Shown here: in pieces, positions 9,939 through 17,919 of the stretch
Layout: each line of letters begins with the position of its first letter
How positions within the stretch are numbered: the stretch's first letter is position 1
NCBI GenBank assembly: GCA_021769425.1
Contig: JAETSX010000053.1
Coordinates: 1 to 34,620, forward strand
DNA: 34,620 nucleotides
Origin: Eubacterium sp.
GTDB lineage: Bacteria; Bacillota; Clostridia; Lachnospirales; Lachnospiraceae
Direction: 5' to 3'
The notes under the pieces: model-generated
Seen by the model: only the letters and a program-made list of their open reading frames with translations
Database searches by the model: none
What the model was told of the DNA's origin: nothing
Program-made: the position numbers and the translations under genes

Positions 9939-10304
9939 TTGGATAACCGGAGAGCAGATAGAGGCATGGACATAAAAAATATCGGCCTATACAACTTGCC
10001 AAAATGGTTCAGCTATTTGCTGGAAGAAGTGGATTTATTATACGAGGAAGCATTGGCAGACTCCGTTTCCTATCAGAAGATAAAGGAAAAACGCTGTTGT
10101 TTGTTGAACCAATATAGTTTCTTATTGGAGCTGACAGACAAGGATAAGATAGCAGAACCTTTGGAATTAACACAGGAAGAAACGGATGCACTTTCCAGGT
10201 TTTTGGTATTGGAGTATGATAAAGCAAGAACAGAGAATATTCAAATGTACCTTTTAGGGGGAAGCCATGTGTTGAAATTGCTGCGGGCATTAGGAGGAAT
10301 TTAA
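9939..10304 (+). CDS. Small conserved-looking protein of unknown function
   Basis: I do not recognise this family with certainty. The product is about 121 residues and mostly helical and charged, with a C-terminal stretch RFLVLEYDKARTENIQMYLLGG and then HVLKLLRALGGI, of the kind seen in small accessory proteins of clostridial mobile elements. I chose TTG 9939 because GGAG ends 5 bases before it (9930-9933); ATG 9966 is the alternative. The frame is open further upstream to 9882 but without a ribosome site. It has no signal peptide or membrane segment. It is followed directly by a terminator-like hairpin. Confidence 0.6.
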   Translation: MDNRRADRGMDIKNIGLYNLPKWFSYLLEEVDLLYEEALADSVSYQKIKEKRCCLLNQYSFLLELTDKDKIAEPLELTQEETDALSRFLVLEYDKARTENIQMYLLGGSHVLKLLRALGGI

Positions 10305-10307
10305 TGG

Positions 10308-10348
10308 TTACATAACCAGTGTTCAGAAATGAAAGCTGGCTGTTTTTT
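10308..10348 (+). terminator. Weak hairpin plus T tract after the small gene
   Basis: TTACATAACCAG (10308-10319) and GCTGGCTGTTTTTT (10335-10348) give a short CCAG/CTGG stem and a run of six T. It closely resembles the stronger terminator at 12563-12610 in both arms. Confidence 0.45.
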
Positions 10349-10709
10349 GATTAGGGGAGGATAAGGAAGCATTCTTAGAGTAGGCAGGAACAATGATTTT
10401 AGTAGAAAGAGATAGAAATCTATGATATACTAATATATAAATCAGATGATAAATCCTTGAAAAATTGCAATTAAAACTAGGCGCCAATCATATTATCAGC
10501 GTCATGGGATTGATTCAAGCTGCTTTATGAAGTGGAAATTTTGTAGGGATTTGCTGAAGCTGAGTTAAAATTATGGAAAGAAATTTTTGGTGTTTTGTTT
10601 TTAGTATTGGAAGAATATTGCTTTATCACGGGATGGACAAAGAAATTTTACTAAGTTATAGGATAAAAATTGAGAAAAAGTTTATTATTTAGATTGGAGA
10701 GTGATTAAT
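10349..10709. other. AT-rich intergenic stretch before the DUF262 gene
   Basis: About 360 bases with no reading frame I can support on either strand. Composition shifts here from the moderate GC of the ICE backbone to clearly AT-rich, which marks the left edge of the cargo gene that follows. Its promoter is presumably here, but no -35/-10 pair stands out enough to call. Confidence 0.5.
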
Positions 10710-12491
10710 ATGGGATTACAGCCAAAAATTAATGGAAAGACAGTTGAACGTGCGTATGAAGATTATAGGAATGGTATCTATTTGGTGAATCGTAGATATC
10801 AACGTAAACTTGTTTGGAATAAAAATGAAAAAGAGGCTTTTATTGATTCATTAAAGAATGGATATCCTGTACCATTATTTCTTTTTTCGGTTAATGAATA
10901 TAAAGGAATACGAAGACAGGAAATAATTGATGGAATGCAAAGATTAAATGCAATATTTGGTTTTATTGAGAACGAATTTGAAATAGAGGGATATTATTTT
11001 GATTTATCTTCCACTGCTTTGACTAAACAATTATTAGACGAAAATGTGTTAAAGCAAAAAGAGCCTGTTTTAGATAGAACAGATTGCGTTAGGATTGCAA
11101 GTTATGAATTACCTTTTTCAAGTTATGATGAAGATAATCCAGATATTATTGATGAGGTTTTTAGAAGAATTAATTCAAATGGAAAGCATCTATCAAGACA
11201 GGAAATAAGACAAGCTGGTGCAACTGGTGAATTTGCAGAGTTGGTACGTGTATTGTCAACAAAATTACGTGGGGATGTGTCACATGAAGATGTATTGCTT
11301 TTGGAACAAATGAAAGAGATAAGTATTCAACAAGATGGAAATGGGTATGGAATAGTTGCTGATGAGGTTTTTTGGGTAAAACAGAACATTATTCTCAAAA
11401 AGGATTTAAGATTATCAATGGATGAAGAAATTGTAGGGGATTTAGTAGGTGCTATGGTTGCCGAAACAATACCTCCATCTAGAGTAAGTGTGTTGGATGC
11501 ATATTATTATATAAATGTGGAAGAACAGGATGGTCGTGGTTATAAAACAGAAAAGGCTATTCAAGTTAGAAGTGCAGAAACTATAAGTATACAATTCCTC
11601 TATATAATTGACGAGATAAAAAAGATTTTTTTTGGAAAAGAGCATACAATAATTCAACATATTCTTAATCAAAGAGTGTATAGAGGACCGAGATATTTTC
11701 AAACTTTATTTTTAGCTTTGCATGAATTGCTTATAAAAGAAGAGATGAAAATAATAGATTATGATAAAGTTTATGAAAAATTATATAATATTGCTGACCG
11801 TACAATGATTATTTCAGGAGGGGGAGGAGCATGGAGTGCAAAAGAGAAAATAGAGGTTGTTGCAAAAACAGTTGCAATTTTGAAACCAGCATTTGTAGAA
11901 CGAACAGAAGGAGATCCGATGCATTATTCATATGCAACTGAAATAGAAACCTTATTAAAACAATCAAAAACAGAAAATACGCAGTATGATTTTAAACAAG
12001 GTATTCATGATTTGGTTAGTGGAAAAAGAAATGAACGTTTGATAAGAAAAATATTTAAGACTTTAACAGCAATGGGAAATTCAGGAAAGAATGCAATAGG
12101 ATATGTGTTAATTGGTGTTGCTGATAAGTTTGAAGATGCAGAAAAAATTTCAAGAATGTATAATGGGGAAAACATTAAAGTAGGGAATTTTTATATTACA
12201 GGTATTGATGGAGAAGTGGAAAAGTATTATGAAGGAGATTATGACTCATATTTTACACAACTCAAGAATGCATTAGAACAGATGCCTTTAGATGAACATT
12301 ATATGAGACAAATAGGTTCAAAAATGAGGATGGTAAATTATTACGATAAATCGGTAGTAATTATAAAAATAATTAGTGACAATGGCGCAGTAATGTTCGA
12401 CAATAATTATTATACTAGAACAGGTGCAAACAATAATCCAGAACCAGTGTCAGCTCCAGAGATGCCAGCATTTTTTGCAAAGTTTATTTAG
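10710..12491 (+). CDS. DUF262 and AlbA_2 (Schlafen-type) domain fusion, candidate defence protein
   Basis: The N-terminal half is DUF262 (GmrS/ParB-like fold). DGMQRL at residues 74-79 stands for the usual DGQQR, and RRINSNGKHLSRQEIR is the second conserved block. The C-terminal part, from about residue 415, has QYDFKQGI and then IGYVLIGVADKFEDA. This matches the AlbA_2/Schlafen putative nucleic-acid-binding domain, whose usual signature is EFK followed by LLIGV. DUF262 proteins include the GmrSD restriction enzymes and other anti-phage factors, so a role against foreign DNA is plausible but inferred. ATG 10710 has GGAGA 9 bases upstream; GTG 10701 is less well placed. The gene is AT-rich, unlike its neighbours, and lies alone between two related terminators, which points to acquired cargo. 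Confidence 0.75.
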   Translation: MGLQPKINGKTVERAYEDYRNGIYLVNRRYQRKLVWNKNEKEAFIDSLKNGYPVPLFLFSVNEYKGIRRQEIIDGMQRLNAIFGFIENEFEIEGYYFDLSSTALTKQLLDENVLKQKEPVLDRTDCVRIASYELPFSSYDEDNPDIIDEVFRRINSNGKHLSRQEIRQAGATGEFAELVRVLSTKLRGDVSHEDVLLLEQMKEISIQQDGNGYGIVADEVFWVKQNIILKKDLRLSMDEEIVGDLVGAMVAETIPPSRVSVLDAYYYINVEEQDGRGYKTEKAIQVRSAETISIQFLYIIDEIKKIFFGKEHTIIQHILNQRVYRGPRYFQTLFLALHELLIKEEMKIIDYDKVYEKLYNIADRTMIISGGGGAWSAKEKIEVVAKTVAILKPAFVERTEGDPMHYSYATEIETLLKQSKTENTQYDFKQGIHDLVSGKRNERLIRKIFKTLTAMGNSGKNAIGYVLIGVADKFEDAEKISRMYNGENIKVGNFYITGIDGEVEKYYEGDYDSYFTQLKNALEQMPLDEHYMRQIGSKMRMVNYYDKSVVIIKIISDNGAVMFDNNYYTRTGANNNPEPVSAPEMPAFFAKFI

Positions 12492-12562
12492 GGATGTAAG
12501 GAACAAGAAAAAGAGAAAATAGGCATTAAAATTATAATTTATGTCAAGCTAAAAATATCATA

Positions 12563-12610
12563 TTACATAGCCAGATGGTTTTCTAAAAGCAGAATCATCT
12601 GGCTGTTTTT
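12563..12610 (+). terminator. Rho-independent terminator after the DUF262 gene
   Basis: AGCCAGATG (12569-12577) pairs with CATCTGGCT (12596-12604), followed by GTTTTT. The outer sequence TTACATA and CTGGCTGTTTTT is shared with the hairpin at 10308-10348 on the other side of the gene. Confidence 0.75.
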
Positions 12611-12675
12611 ATGCCCAGATATTCAAGAAATGATATAAGAATATCAATACAAGGGCAGGGAAGGAAGTGAGAAAA

Positions 12676-13647
12676 ATGCCATATATCGCACCAGAAGTCA
12701 TTCAGGAAGTAAAGCGGATGGATTTATTGACCTATCTGAAAAGTTATGAGCCATATGAGCTTGTGCGCTTTTCCGGCAATGTCTACACCACCAAAACCCA
12801 TGACAGCTTAAAGATTTCCAACGGGAAATGGATGTGGTGGAGCCGTGGGATTGGCGGGCGGTCAGCCCTGGACTATCTGATAAAAGTTAAGGGATATGCT
12901 TTTTTAGATGCGGTACAGGCGATTGCAGGGCAGGCGGCCATAGATCCGCCTGTTCCCCCACCAGCCGAAAAGCCAATAGAAAAAAAGTTGCTACTGCCAA
13001 AGCCCAACCGTTGTCATACAAAGGTGGTTTCCTATCTAAAGGGACGTGGAATTGATGCAGATATTATTCAATTCTGCATCAATTCTGGGCAGATATACGA
13101 AAGTGAATCTTACCAGAATGCAGTGTTTGTAGGGCGGGACAGGGAAGGGAACCCGCGTTATGCGGCGCTGCGTGGGATAGGGACAGATTTCATTGGCGAT
13201 GCAAACGGCAGTGACAAAAACTATTCGTTTTCCATCCCAGCAGTAGGGGGCAGCGGCATTGTCCATCTGTTTGAGTCGGCCATTGACTTATTATCTTATG
13301 CTACGTTGCAGAAGATGGAAGGGCAGGACTGGCGGGAAGAACACCTGTTATCCCTTGCAGGGGTATATCAGCCAGCAAGGGAGTTGGGACGGAGTAAAGT
13401 GCCTGCCGCACTCACCCAATTCTTAAAAGACAGTCCAGAAATACAAAAAATCGTATTGCATTTGGACAATGACCAGGCGGGCAGGCTTACAGCAAAAGCA
13501 ATACAGACAGTGCTTCCAGGGAAATACCAGGTATTAGACCACCCTCCTCCACAGGGCAAAGATTACAACGACTGCCTATGTATCAGGCGCGGGTTTGAGG
13601 TGACAAGGCGGGGAAAACTGAACAAAGGGAGGAGCTATGGGAGGTGA
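12676..13647 (+). CDS. Toprim domain-containing DUF3991-type protein
   Basis: The N-terminal part (IAPEVIQEVKRMDLLTYL, then WWSRGIGGRSALDYLI) is the DUF3991-type segment that resembles a primase zinc-binding domain without its cysteines. The C-terminal part is a Toprim fold: LFESAIDLLSY supplies the conserved Glu, and VLHLDNDQAGR supplies the DxD pair. Such proteins are common in clostridial ICEs and are thought to act in DNA processing or replication of the transferred strand; the reaction is not established. I prefer ATG 12676, with AAGGAAG about 8 bases upstream, over GTG 12667. It is the first backbone gene after the DUF262 cargo and precedes a noncoding gap of about 330 bases. Confidence 0.8.
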   Translation: MPYIAPEVIQEVKRMDLLTYLKSYEPYELVRFSGNVYTTKTHDSLKISNGKWMWWSRGIGGRSALDYLIKVKGYAFLDAVQAIAGQAAIDPPVPPPAEKPIEKKLLLPKPNRCHTKVVSYLKGRGIDADIIQFCINSGQIYESESYQNAVFVGRDREGNPRYAALRGIGTDFIGDANGSDKNYSFSIPAVGGSGIVHLFESAIDLLSYATLQKMEGQDWREEHLLSLAGVYQPARELGRSKVPAALTQFLKDSPEIQKIVLHLDNDQAGRLTAKAIQTVLPGKYQVLDHPPPQGKDYNDCLCIRRGFEVTRRGKLNKGRSYGR

Positions 13648-13973
13648 AAATTGAGACGTAATAGCAGAGGAAGTCATAGCAATAACCATTTTTAGAGCTG
13701 CAAAAAGCAGTAAAAGAGAAAAAATATCAGGGAAACAGATAAATAATAGAAGGGAAATTATTGAGAAGCGGGGGATTATCATAGCGGTTAATGGCGGGAA
13801 AACATTTGTTTTCGGCGGGTAATGAGGCTGATTAGAAAGACAGTAAGCAGATAGCGGCGTGATACACAATACCAGCAAGCAACGCCTTTGGATTGCCACC
13901 GCCCTTTTCGGGCAGCGGCAGCCAAAGGCAGCTTGTCAGGGAATGCCCTGAAACCCCTTGGAAGAAATGGAGG
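13648..13973. other. Noncoding segment with two inverted repeats, possible oriT or regulatory RNA
   Basis: In an otherwise tightly packed module this 326-base gap has no credible gene. It holds GAAAAC-ATTT-GTTTTC (13798-13813) flanked by two GGCGGG copies. It also holds a larger hairpin with GCCTTTGG (13884-13891) pairing to CCAAAGGC (13922-13929) and a GC-rich inner arm, and a small CAGGG/CCCTG hairpin at 13937-13950. Hairpins near the relaxase operon are a feature of transfer origins, but I cannot place a nic site. An mRNA leader structure is the alternative. Confidence 0.4.
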
Positions 13974-13982
13974 ATGATAAAA

Positions 13983-14120
13983 ATGGAAGGATGGATGTTT
14001 GTAGTTGGGATGTTGGCAGGAGGCTTTGTCGGCGTGACAGCCATGTGCTTGTTTCAGATTAGCGGTATGGAAAGCAGGGAGGAAGAAAAAGATGCGATTA
14101 GAAATCAAAAAAGAAAATAA
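13983..14120 (+). CDS. DUF3789-like small membrane protein
   Basis: A 45-residue product with one hydrophobic segment (MFVVGMLAGGFVGVTAMCLF) and then a short charged tail. This is the layout of DUF3789 proteins, which sit at this place in clostridial ICEs; the function is unknown. ATG 13983 has GGAGG 9 bases upstream. The ATG at 13974 is in frame but abuts the Shine-Dalgarno and is rejected. Its 3' end overlaps the next small gene. Confidence 0.6.
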   Translation: MEGWMFVVGMLAGGFVGVTAMCLFQISGMESREEEKDAIRNQKRK

Positions 14121-14202
14121 AAGGCGCAGGAAAAAACGTCTGGTGCGCTATGCGGAGGCAGTAAAGGAAAAGAAACAGGGAGGGGGAAGCAGGAAATGTT
14201 AG
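14092..14202 (+). CDS. Very small basic protein nested between DUF3789 and DUF5688 genes
   Basis: This 36-residue frame begins MRLEIKKENKRRRKKRL. It has GGAGGAA 7 bases before the ATG, overlaps the end of the DUF3789 gene and overlaps the start of the DUF5688 gene. The good ribosome site and tidy overlaps suggest real translation, perhaps for translational coupling. The strongly basic N-terminus could bind nucleic acid. No family recognised. Confidence 0.45.
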   Translation: MRLEIKKENKRRRKKRLVRYAEAVKEKKQGGGSRKC

Positions 14203-15152
14203 AGGAAAAGATATTTGCCGAAGGAGTGGCGCGGGAAATCAAAAGCTGCCTTGCGCCAGAGTTTTCCGATGTGGAATGCACCGTCGTGGAACAGCGGAAA
14301 AACAATAACGTTGTTTTGACAGGCATCTGTTTCCACAGGCCGGGGCAGCGGGCAGACCCGATTGTCTATGTGGAGCCATTTTATGATGAGGTAAAGAATG
14401 GCAGGCCAAGAGAGGAAGCCATGAAAGAGATGGCAAAGCTGGCAGAAAAAGGGATGGAGATAAAAGAAATCCCAAAGGCTGACAAGGTGCTTGTATATGG
14501 GCAGGCGAAGGAGTATCTCTGTGTGCGGATTGTGAATACAAGGGCGAACCGGAAAAAGCTTTCCCAGATGCCCCACCAGGAAATGGAAGACCTGTCGCTT
14601 ACGCTTGCGCTCTGCTTCCCATTGAATGACAAAATGGAAGATGGCAGCATAGAAGTGACGGATGAACTCATGGGCATATGGGGGATGGAGGAAGAAACGC
14701 TGTTCCAGCAGGCATGGGGGAGCATGGAGAGGCGGCAGCCGCCAGTGCTGCAGGACATGGGGGCAATGTTTGGCATGGCAGACCCCAGGAACCTGCTTGC
14801 AGGGGAAGCGGATTTCCCACATAAACCAGAAGGGCAAATGTTTGTATTGACAAACCAGGGGATGCGTTATGGGGCTTCTGCCCTTGCCTGCCCAGGCGTG
14901 ATGGAAAAAATCAGCAGACTATTCCCAGAAGGATTTTATATCCTGCCTTCTTCCATCCATGAAGTGCTGATAGTGCCAAAAGATGGGGATCTTGTCCCAA
15001 AAGAATTGGGCAACCTGGTACGGGAGGTCAACCAAATCGAGGTAAGCAGTGATGAAGTGCTGTCTGACCGTGTGTATGAATATGACAGGGAGAAAGGAAA
15101 AATCCGCCAGATACCGGAATCCTTGGCAAAAGAAAGGGGGATGGAGCGTTGA
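14196..15152 (+). CDS. DUF5688 family protein
   Basis: A 318-residue soluble protein with the DUF5688 pattern. An N-terminal part ends in PIVYVEPFYDE, a middle segment has LSLTLALCF, and a C-terminal part includes FYILPSSIHEVLIVP and then LVREVNQIEVSSDEVLSDR. The family recurs in clostridial ICEs just upstream of the mobilization genes, and its biochemical role is unknown. The start at ATG 14196 follows GGGAGGGGGAAGCAGGAA. The stop codon overlaps the TTG start of mobC, so the two are probably translationally coupled. It has no signal peptide. Confidence 0.8.
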   Translation: MLEEKIFAEGVAREIKSCLAPEFSDVECTVVEQRKNNNVVLTGICFHRPGQRADPIVYVEPFYDEVKNGRPREEAMKEMAKLAEKGMEIKEIPKADKVLVYGQAKEYLCVRIVNTRANRKKLSQMPHQEMEDLSLTLALCFPLNDKMEDGSIEVTDELMGIWGMEEETLFQQAWGSMERRQPPVLQDMGAMFGMADPRNLLAGEADFPHKPEGQMFVLTNQGMRYGASALACPGVMEKISRLFPEGFYILPSSIHEVLIVPKDGDLVPKELGNLVREVNQIEVSSDEVLSDRVYEYDREKGKIRQIPESLAKERGMER

Positions 15153-15538
15153 GGAACAGGGACATTCCCTTTCTGTTCCGCCTGAATAGGGAAGAGGCGG
15201 ACGCATTCCGGGAACGGGTAAAAAGGAGCGGGCTGAGCCAGGAAGCCTATGTGCGCCAGTCCATCAGCGGGAAAACGCCAAGGGATGCGCCTCCGCCTGA
15301 TTATTATTCGATGATGAAAGAACTCCATAGGATTGGCAACAACCTAAACCAGATAGCGCAGAAAGCGCATGTCTTAAATGTCGTTGACGTACAACGCTAC
15401 GACAGGGACATGCGTAAGTTTGAGGAAGCCGTGCGCCTGATTACCGAAGCAGTCATTTTGCCTGAACCTTTTGGAACCCCGCAAAGCCTGGCTTGCAGGG
15501 AAGAAGCAGCACAGGGCGGGGCGCAAAGGGGGGAGTGA
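15149..15538 (+). CDS. mobC: MobC-like relaxosome accessory protein
   Basis: This 129-residue protein has a ribbon-helix-helix-like start (FRLNREEADAFRERVKRSGL, then SQEAYVR). It also has the conserved MobC motif ELHRIGNNLNQIAQKAH. MobC proteins bind the transfer origin and help the relaxase to open and nick it. The start is TTG 15149, overlapping the TGA of the DUF5688 gene in a TTGA arrangement with GGGGG just upstream. The stop is immediately followed by the relaxase start at 15540. Position directly before a PF03432 relaxase strengthens the call. Confidence 0.88.
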   Translation: MRNRDIPFLFRLNREEADAFRERVKRSGLSQEAYVRQSISGKTPRDAPPPDYYSMMKELHRIGNNLNQIAQKAHVLNVVDVQRYDRDMRKFEEAVRLITEAVILPEPFGTPQSLACREEAAQGGAQRGE

Positions 15539-15539
15539 C

Positions 15540-17015
15540 ATGGCGACAACCTCTATCTGGAGCGTGAAAGGCTGGCTTGGGAAAGTAGTCATCTATGTGG
15601 AGAACCCAGACAAGACCATGCATCCAGAGATTGCAAGGCTGCCAGAGCTGCCCTGCCAGGAAGAGCGGGAAATGCAGAGCCTGTCCGACGTCATTTCCTA
15701 TGCAGTCAGGGAAGAAAAAACCAGGCAAAGGCAGAAGAAAGAAAATCTTAACAGTGATGGGGAGGAAATCATGTATGAAGAGACAGGGGGAGCCATGCAG
15801 CAGTATGTGTCCGGCGTCAACTGCACGCCCACCACCGCCCGCTCCGAGATGATGGCAGTCAAACAGAAGTTTGGCAAGGATGGGGGCATCATGGCATTCC
15901 ACGGCTACCAGTCCTTTGCGCCAGGGGAATGCACCCCGGCGCTGGCGCATGAGATTGGCATGAAGCTGGCAAGGGAATTGTGGGGGAGCCGTTTCCAGGT
16001 GCTGGTGGCAACACATCTGGACAAAGCCCACCACCTGCACAACCATTTTGTGGTGAACTCCGTTTCCTTTGCAGACGGAAAGCGTTATCACCGGACAAAG
16101 CAGGATTATCGGGAGATGCGTAATGTTTCCGACAGGCTCTGCCTGGAATATGGGTTATCCGTCATAGAAAACCCAAAGCAGGGGCAGGCAAAACATTACG
16201 CTGAGTGGAAAGCGCAGCGGGAGGGTAAGCCTACCTACCGGGGCATGGTAAAGGCGGACGTGGATGAAGCCATAGGGAAAGCAAGGACAGAAAAACAGTT
16301 TTTCCATTACCTGAAAGAGATGGGGTATTCCATCAAGTTTGGAAAGGACGTCACCATATGCCCGAAGGGGAGGGAGCGCGGGCTGAAACTGGCGCGGAAT
16401 TTTGGGGAGGATTACACGATTGCATCCATCCGCAGGCGCATACTCACGCAGCCTGTGGAAAAGAAACTTCCGAAATCCCTGCAAATTCAGCAAAAATCCT
16501 ATACCATTAAAGTAAAAGGGACGCTGCGCCAGGCAAGGAGGATCGGCGGGCTGCGCGGGCTGTACCTGCACTACTGCTACCAGCTTGGCATCCTGCCCAG
16601 ACACAAGACGCCTAGGAACCCGAAACAGGTGCATATGCTGTTTCGGGAGGACTTAAAAAAATTGGATACGGTTTCAAAGGAAACAAGGCTGCTCTGCCGC
16701 TATCACATAGACACTGCAGAGCAGCTTTTTTCATACAGGGAAACCCTGCAAGGGCAGATATTGGAACTTTCTGACATAAGAAAGCATCTCCGCTATAAAA
16801 TCCGCAGCATCAAAGACAGCGGGCAACAGTCAGAAATGAAAGCAGAGATTTCCCGTTTCACACAGCAGATAGGGGAACTGCGAAAGGAGGTGGGGCTTTG
16901 CGATGGAATCGCCGCACGTTCCGGCGTGGTGAAAGAAAAATTACAAAAAGTGCGGCAAGAGAATATCCAGCAAAAGGAGGGAAGGAGCCATGAACACATC
17001 AGGCGAAGCCGCTGA
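15540..17015 (+). CDS. Relaxase/mobilization nuclease (PF03432 Relaxase family)
   Basis: The 491-residue product starts MATTSIWSVKGWLGKVV, and Tyr19 in VIYVENPDKT is the likely catalytic tyrosine. The metal-binding histidines lie in THLDKAHHLHNHFVVNSV (about residues 158-175). A hydrophilic insert (about 55-85) and a long helical C-terminus follow the family pattern. The enzyme should nick one strand at oriT, stay covalently attached and pilot the DNA through the channel. ATG 15540 directly follows the mobC stop and has GGGGGAG 5 bases upstream; the in-frame TTG at 15471 would overlap mobC and is less likely. Its end overlaps the pcfB start by 26 bases. Confidence 0.92.
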   Translation: MATTSIWSVKGWLGKVVIYVENPDKTMHPEIARLPELPCQEEREMQSLSDVISYAVREEKTRQRQKKENLNSDGEEIMYEETGGAMQQYVSGVNCTPTTARSEMMAVKQKFGKDGGIMAFHGYQSFAPGECTPALAHEIGMKLARELWGSRFQVLVATHLDKAHHLHNHFVVNSVSFADGKRYHRTKQDYREMRNVSDRLCLEYGLSVIENPKQGQAKHYAEWKAQREGKPTYRGMVKADVDEAIGKARTEKQFFHYLKEMGYSIKFGKDVTICPKGRERGLKLARNFGEDYTIASIRRRILTQPVEKKLPKSLQIQQKSYTIKVKGTLRQARRIGGLRGLYLHYCYQLGILPRHKTPRNPKQVHMLFREDLKKLDTVSKETRLLCRYHIDTAEQLFSYRETLQGQILELSDIRKHLRYKIRSIKDSGQQSEMKAEISRFTQQIGELRKEVGLCDGIAARSGVVKEKLQKVRQENIQQKEGRSHEHIRRSR

Positions 17016-17916
17016 CCAGGTGGTGCGCATGTCAATGGAAGTGGGCGAGGCAGCTTTAAAGATTTCCGGCGCAGGGGCAAAACAGCTTGCCGTGCTTTTA
17101 TACGCCATCTTAAAAGAGCAGAAAAAGACGAAGGGCAGGGCAAGGCTGGAAACCTTAGTGCGCTCCGGCAAGCCGCTCACTGTGTTCTCCGTGAGGGAAA
17201 GCGATTTAAAGAAATTTGTCCAGGAAGCAAAGCGGTATGGAATCCTCTACTGTGCAGTGCGCACCCCAAGGGGGAGCAAAGACGGCATGGCGGACGTCAT
17301 GGTAAAGGAAGAGGACGCGCCCCGCATCAACCGGATTGTAGAACGGTTCCAGTTTGCTTCCGTAGCCGAGGCAGCGCAGGTTAAGACAGAAATTGAGAAA
17401 GCAAGGGCAGATAACGGGAAGCAAAAAGCAGACAGGACACAGGAGGCAGAAGGACAGAAATCAGACAGAGCGCCGCAGCAAGAACAAACACCAGGAACCG
17501 GAAACCAGGAAAAAGGGAAACAGCCAGAAAAAGGAGAGGGGCAGGCAGAGCCGGAACAGGGCAGGCCAGGAAAATCCAAGGAGGATGCGCTGATGGAAGA
17601 ACTGTTCGGGGAGGAGGCAGGGCAGGAGGGGGGAACAAAAAACCCCTCTATGGCAAAGACAGAAAAATCCCATCCGTCCGAGCCTACCTCAAGGAAGCGA
17701 GGGAAAGCCGCAGAGGGTACTTCTAAGCCGCAGAAAGGTTCCATGACAGATAAACCATCCGTGCGGGAAGCGTTAAAGGAAATCCAGGCAGCGAGGAAGC
17801 AGGAAGCGGACACACCCAGACAGGAAGCGCCTGCAAAGGAAAGCAAGGGCAGGAAGCCTTTGCAGCACAAACAGCCACAAGGCAGGAAGAAACGAAAAAA
17901 AGCAAAGGAGAGATGA
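16990..17916 (+). CDS. pcfB: PcfB family protein (DUF3801)
   Basis: The N-terminal 135 or so residues match PcfB/DUF3801: MSMEVGEAALKISGAGAKQ, LLYAILKEQ, and FSVRESDLKKFVQEAKRYGI followed by LYCAV. The rest (about 140-308) is a low-complexity tail rich in Lys, Glu, Gln and Pro and ends in a basic cluster. PcfB is a relaxosome adaptor that links the processed DNA to the VirD4 coupling protein in Gram-positive conjugation systems. ATG 16990 lies inside the relaxase 3' end with AAAGGAGGGAAGGAGCC upstream. The disordered tail is probably a flexible linker; its exact sequence is likely to vary between elements. Confidence 0.85.
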   Translation: MNTSGEAADQVVRMSMEVGEAALKISGAGAKQLAVLLYAILKEQKKTKGRARLETLVRSGKPLTVFSVRESDLKKFVQEAKRYGILYCAVRTPRGSKDGMADVMVKEEDAPRINRIVERFQFASVAEAAQVKTEIEKARADNGKQKADRTQEAEGQKSDRAPQQEQTPGTGNQEKGKQPEKGEGQAEPEQGRPGKSKEDALMEELFGEEAGQEGGTKNPSMAKTEKSHPSEPTSRKRGKAAEGTSKPQKGSMTDKPSVREALKEIQAARKQEADTPRQEAPAKESKGRKPLQHKQPQGRKKRKKAKER

Positions 17917-17919
17917 AAA

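Noticed and set aside
14199-14837. Minus-strand 212-codon frame opposite the DUF5688 gene, and a similar one at 15453-16091 opposite the relaxase
   Set aside because: Both are shadows of well-supported plus-strand genes, with His/Cys/Pro-rich nonsense-like composition.
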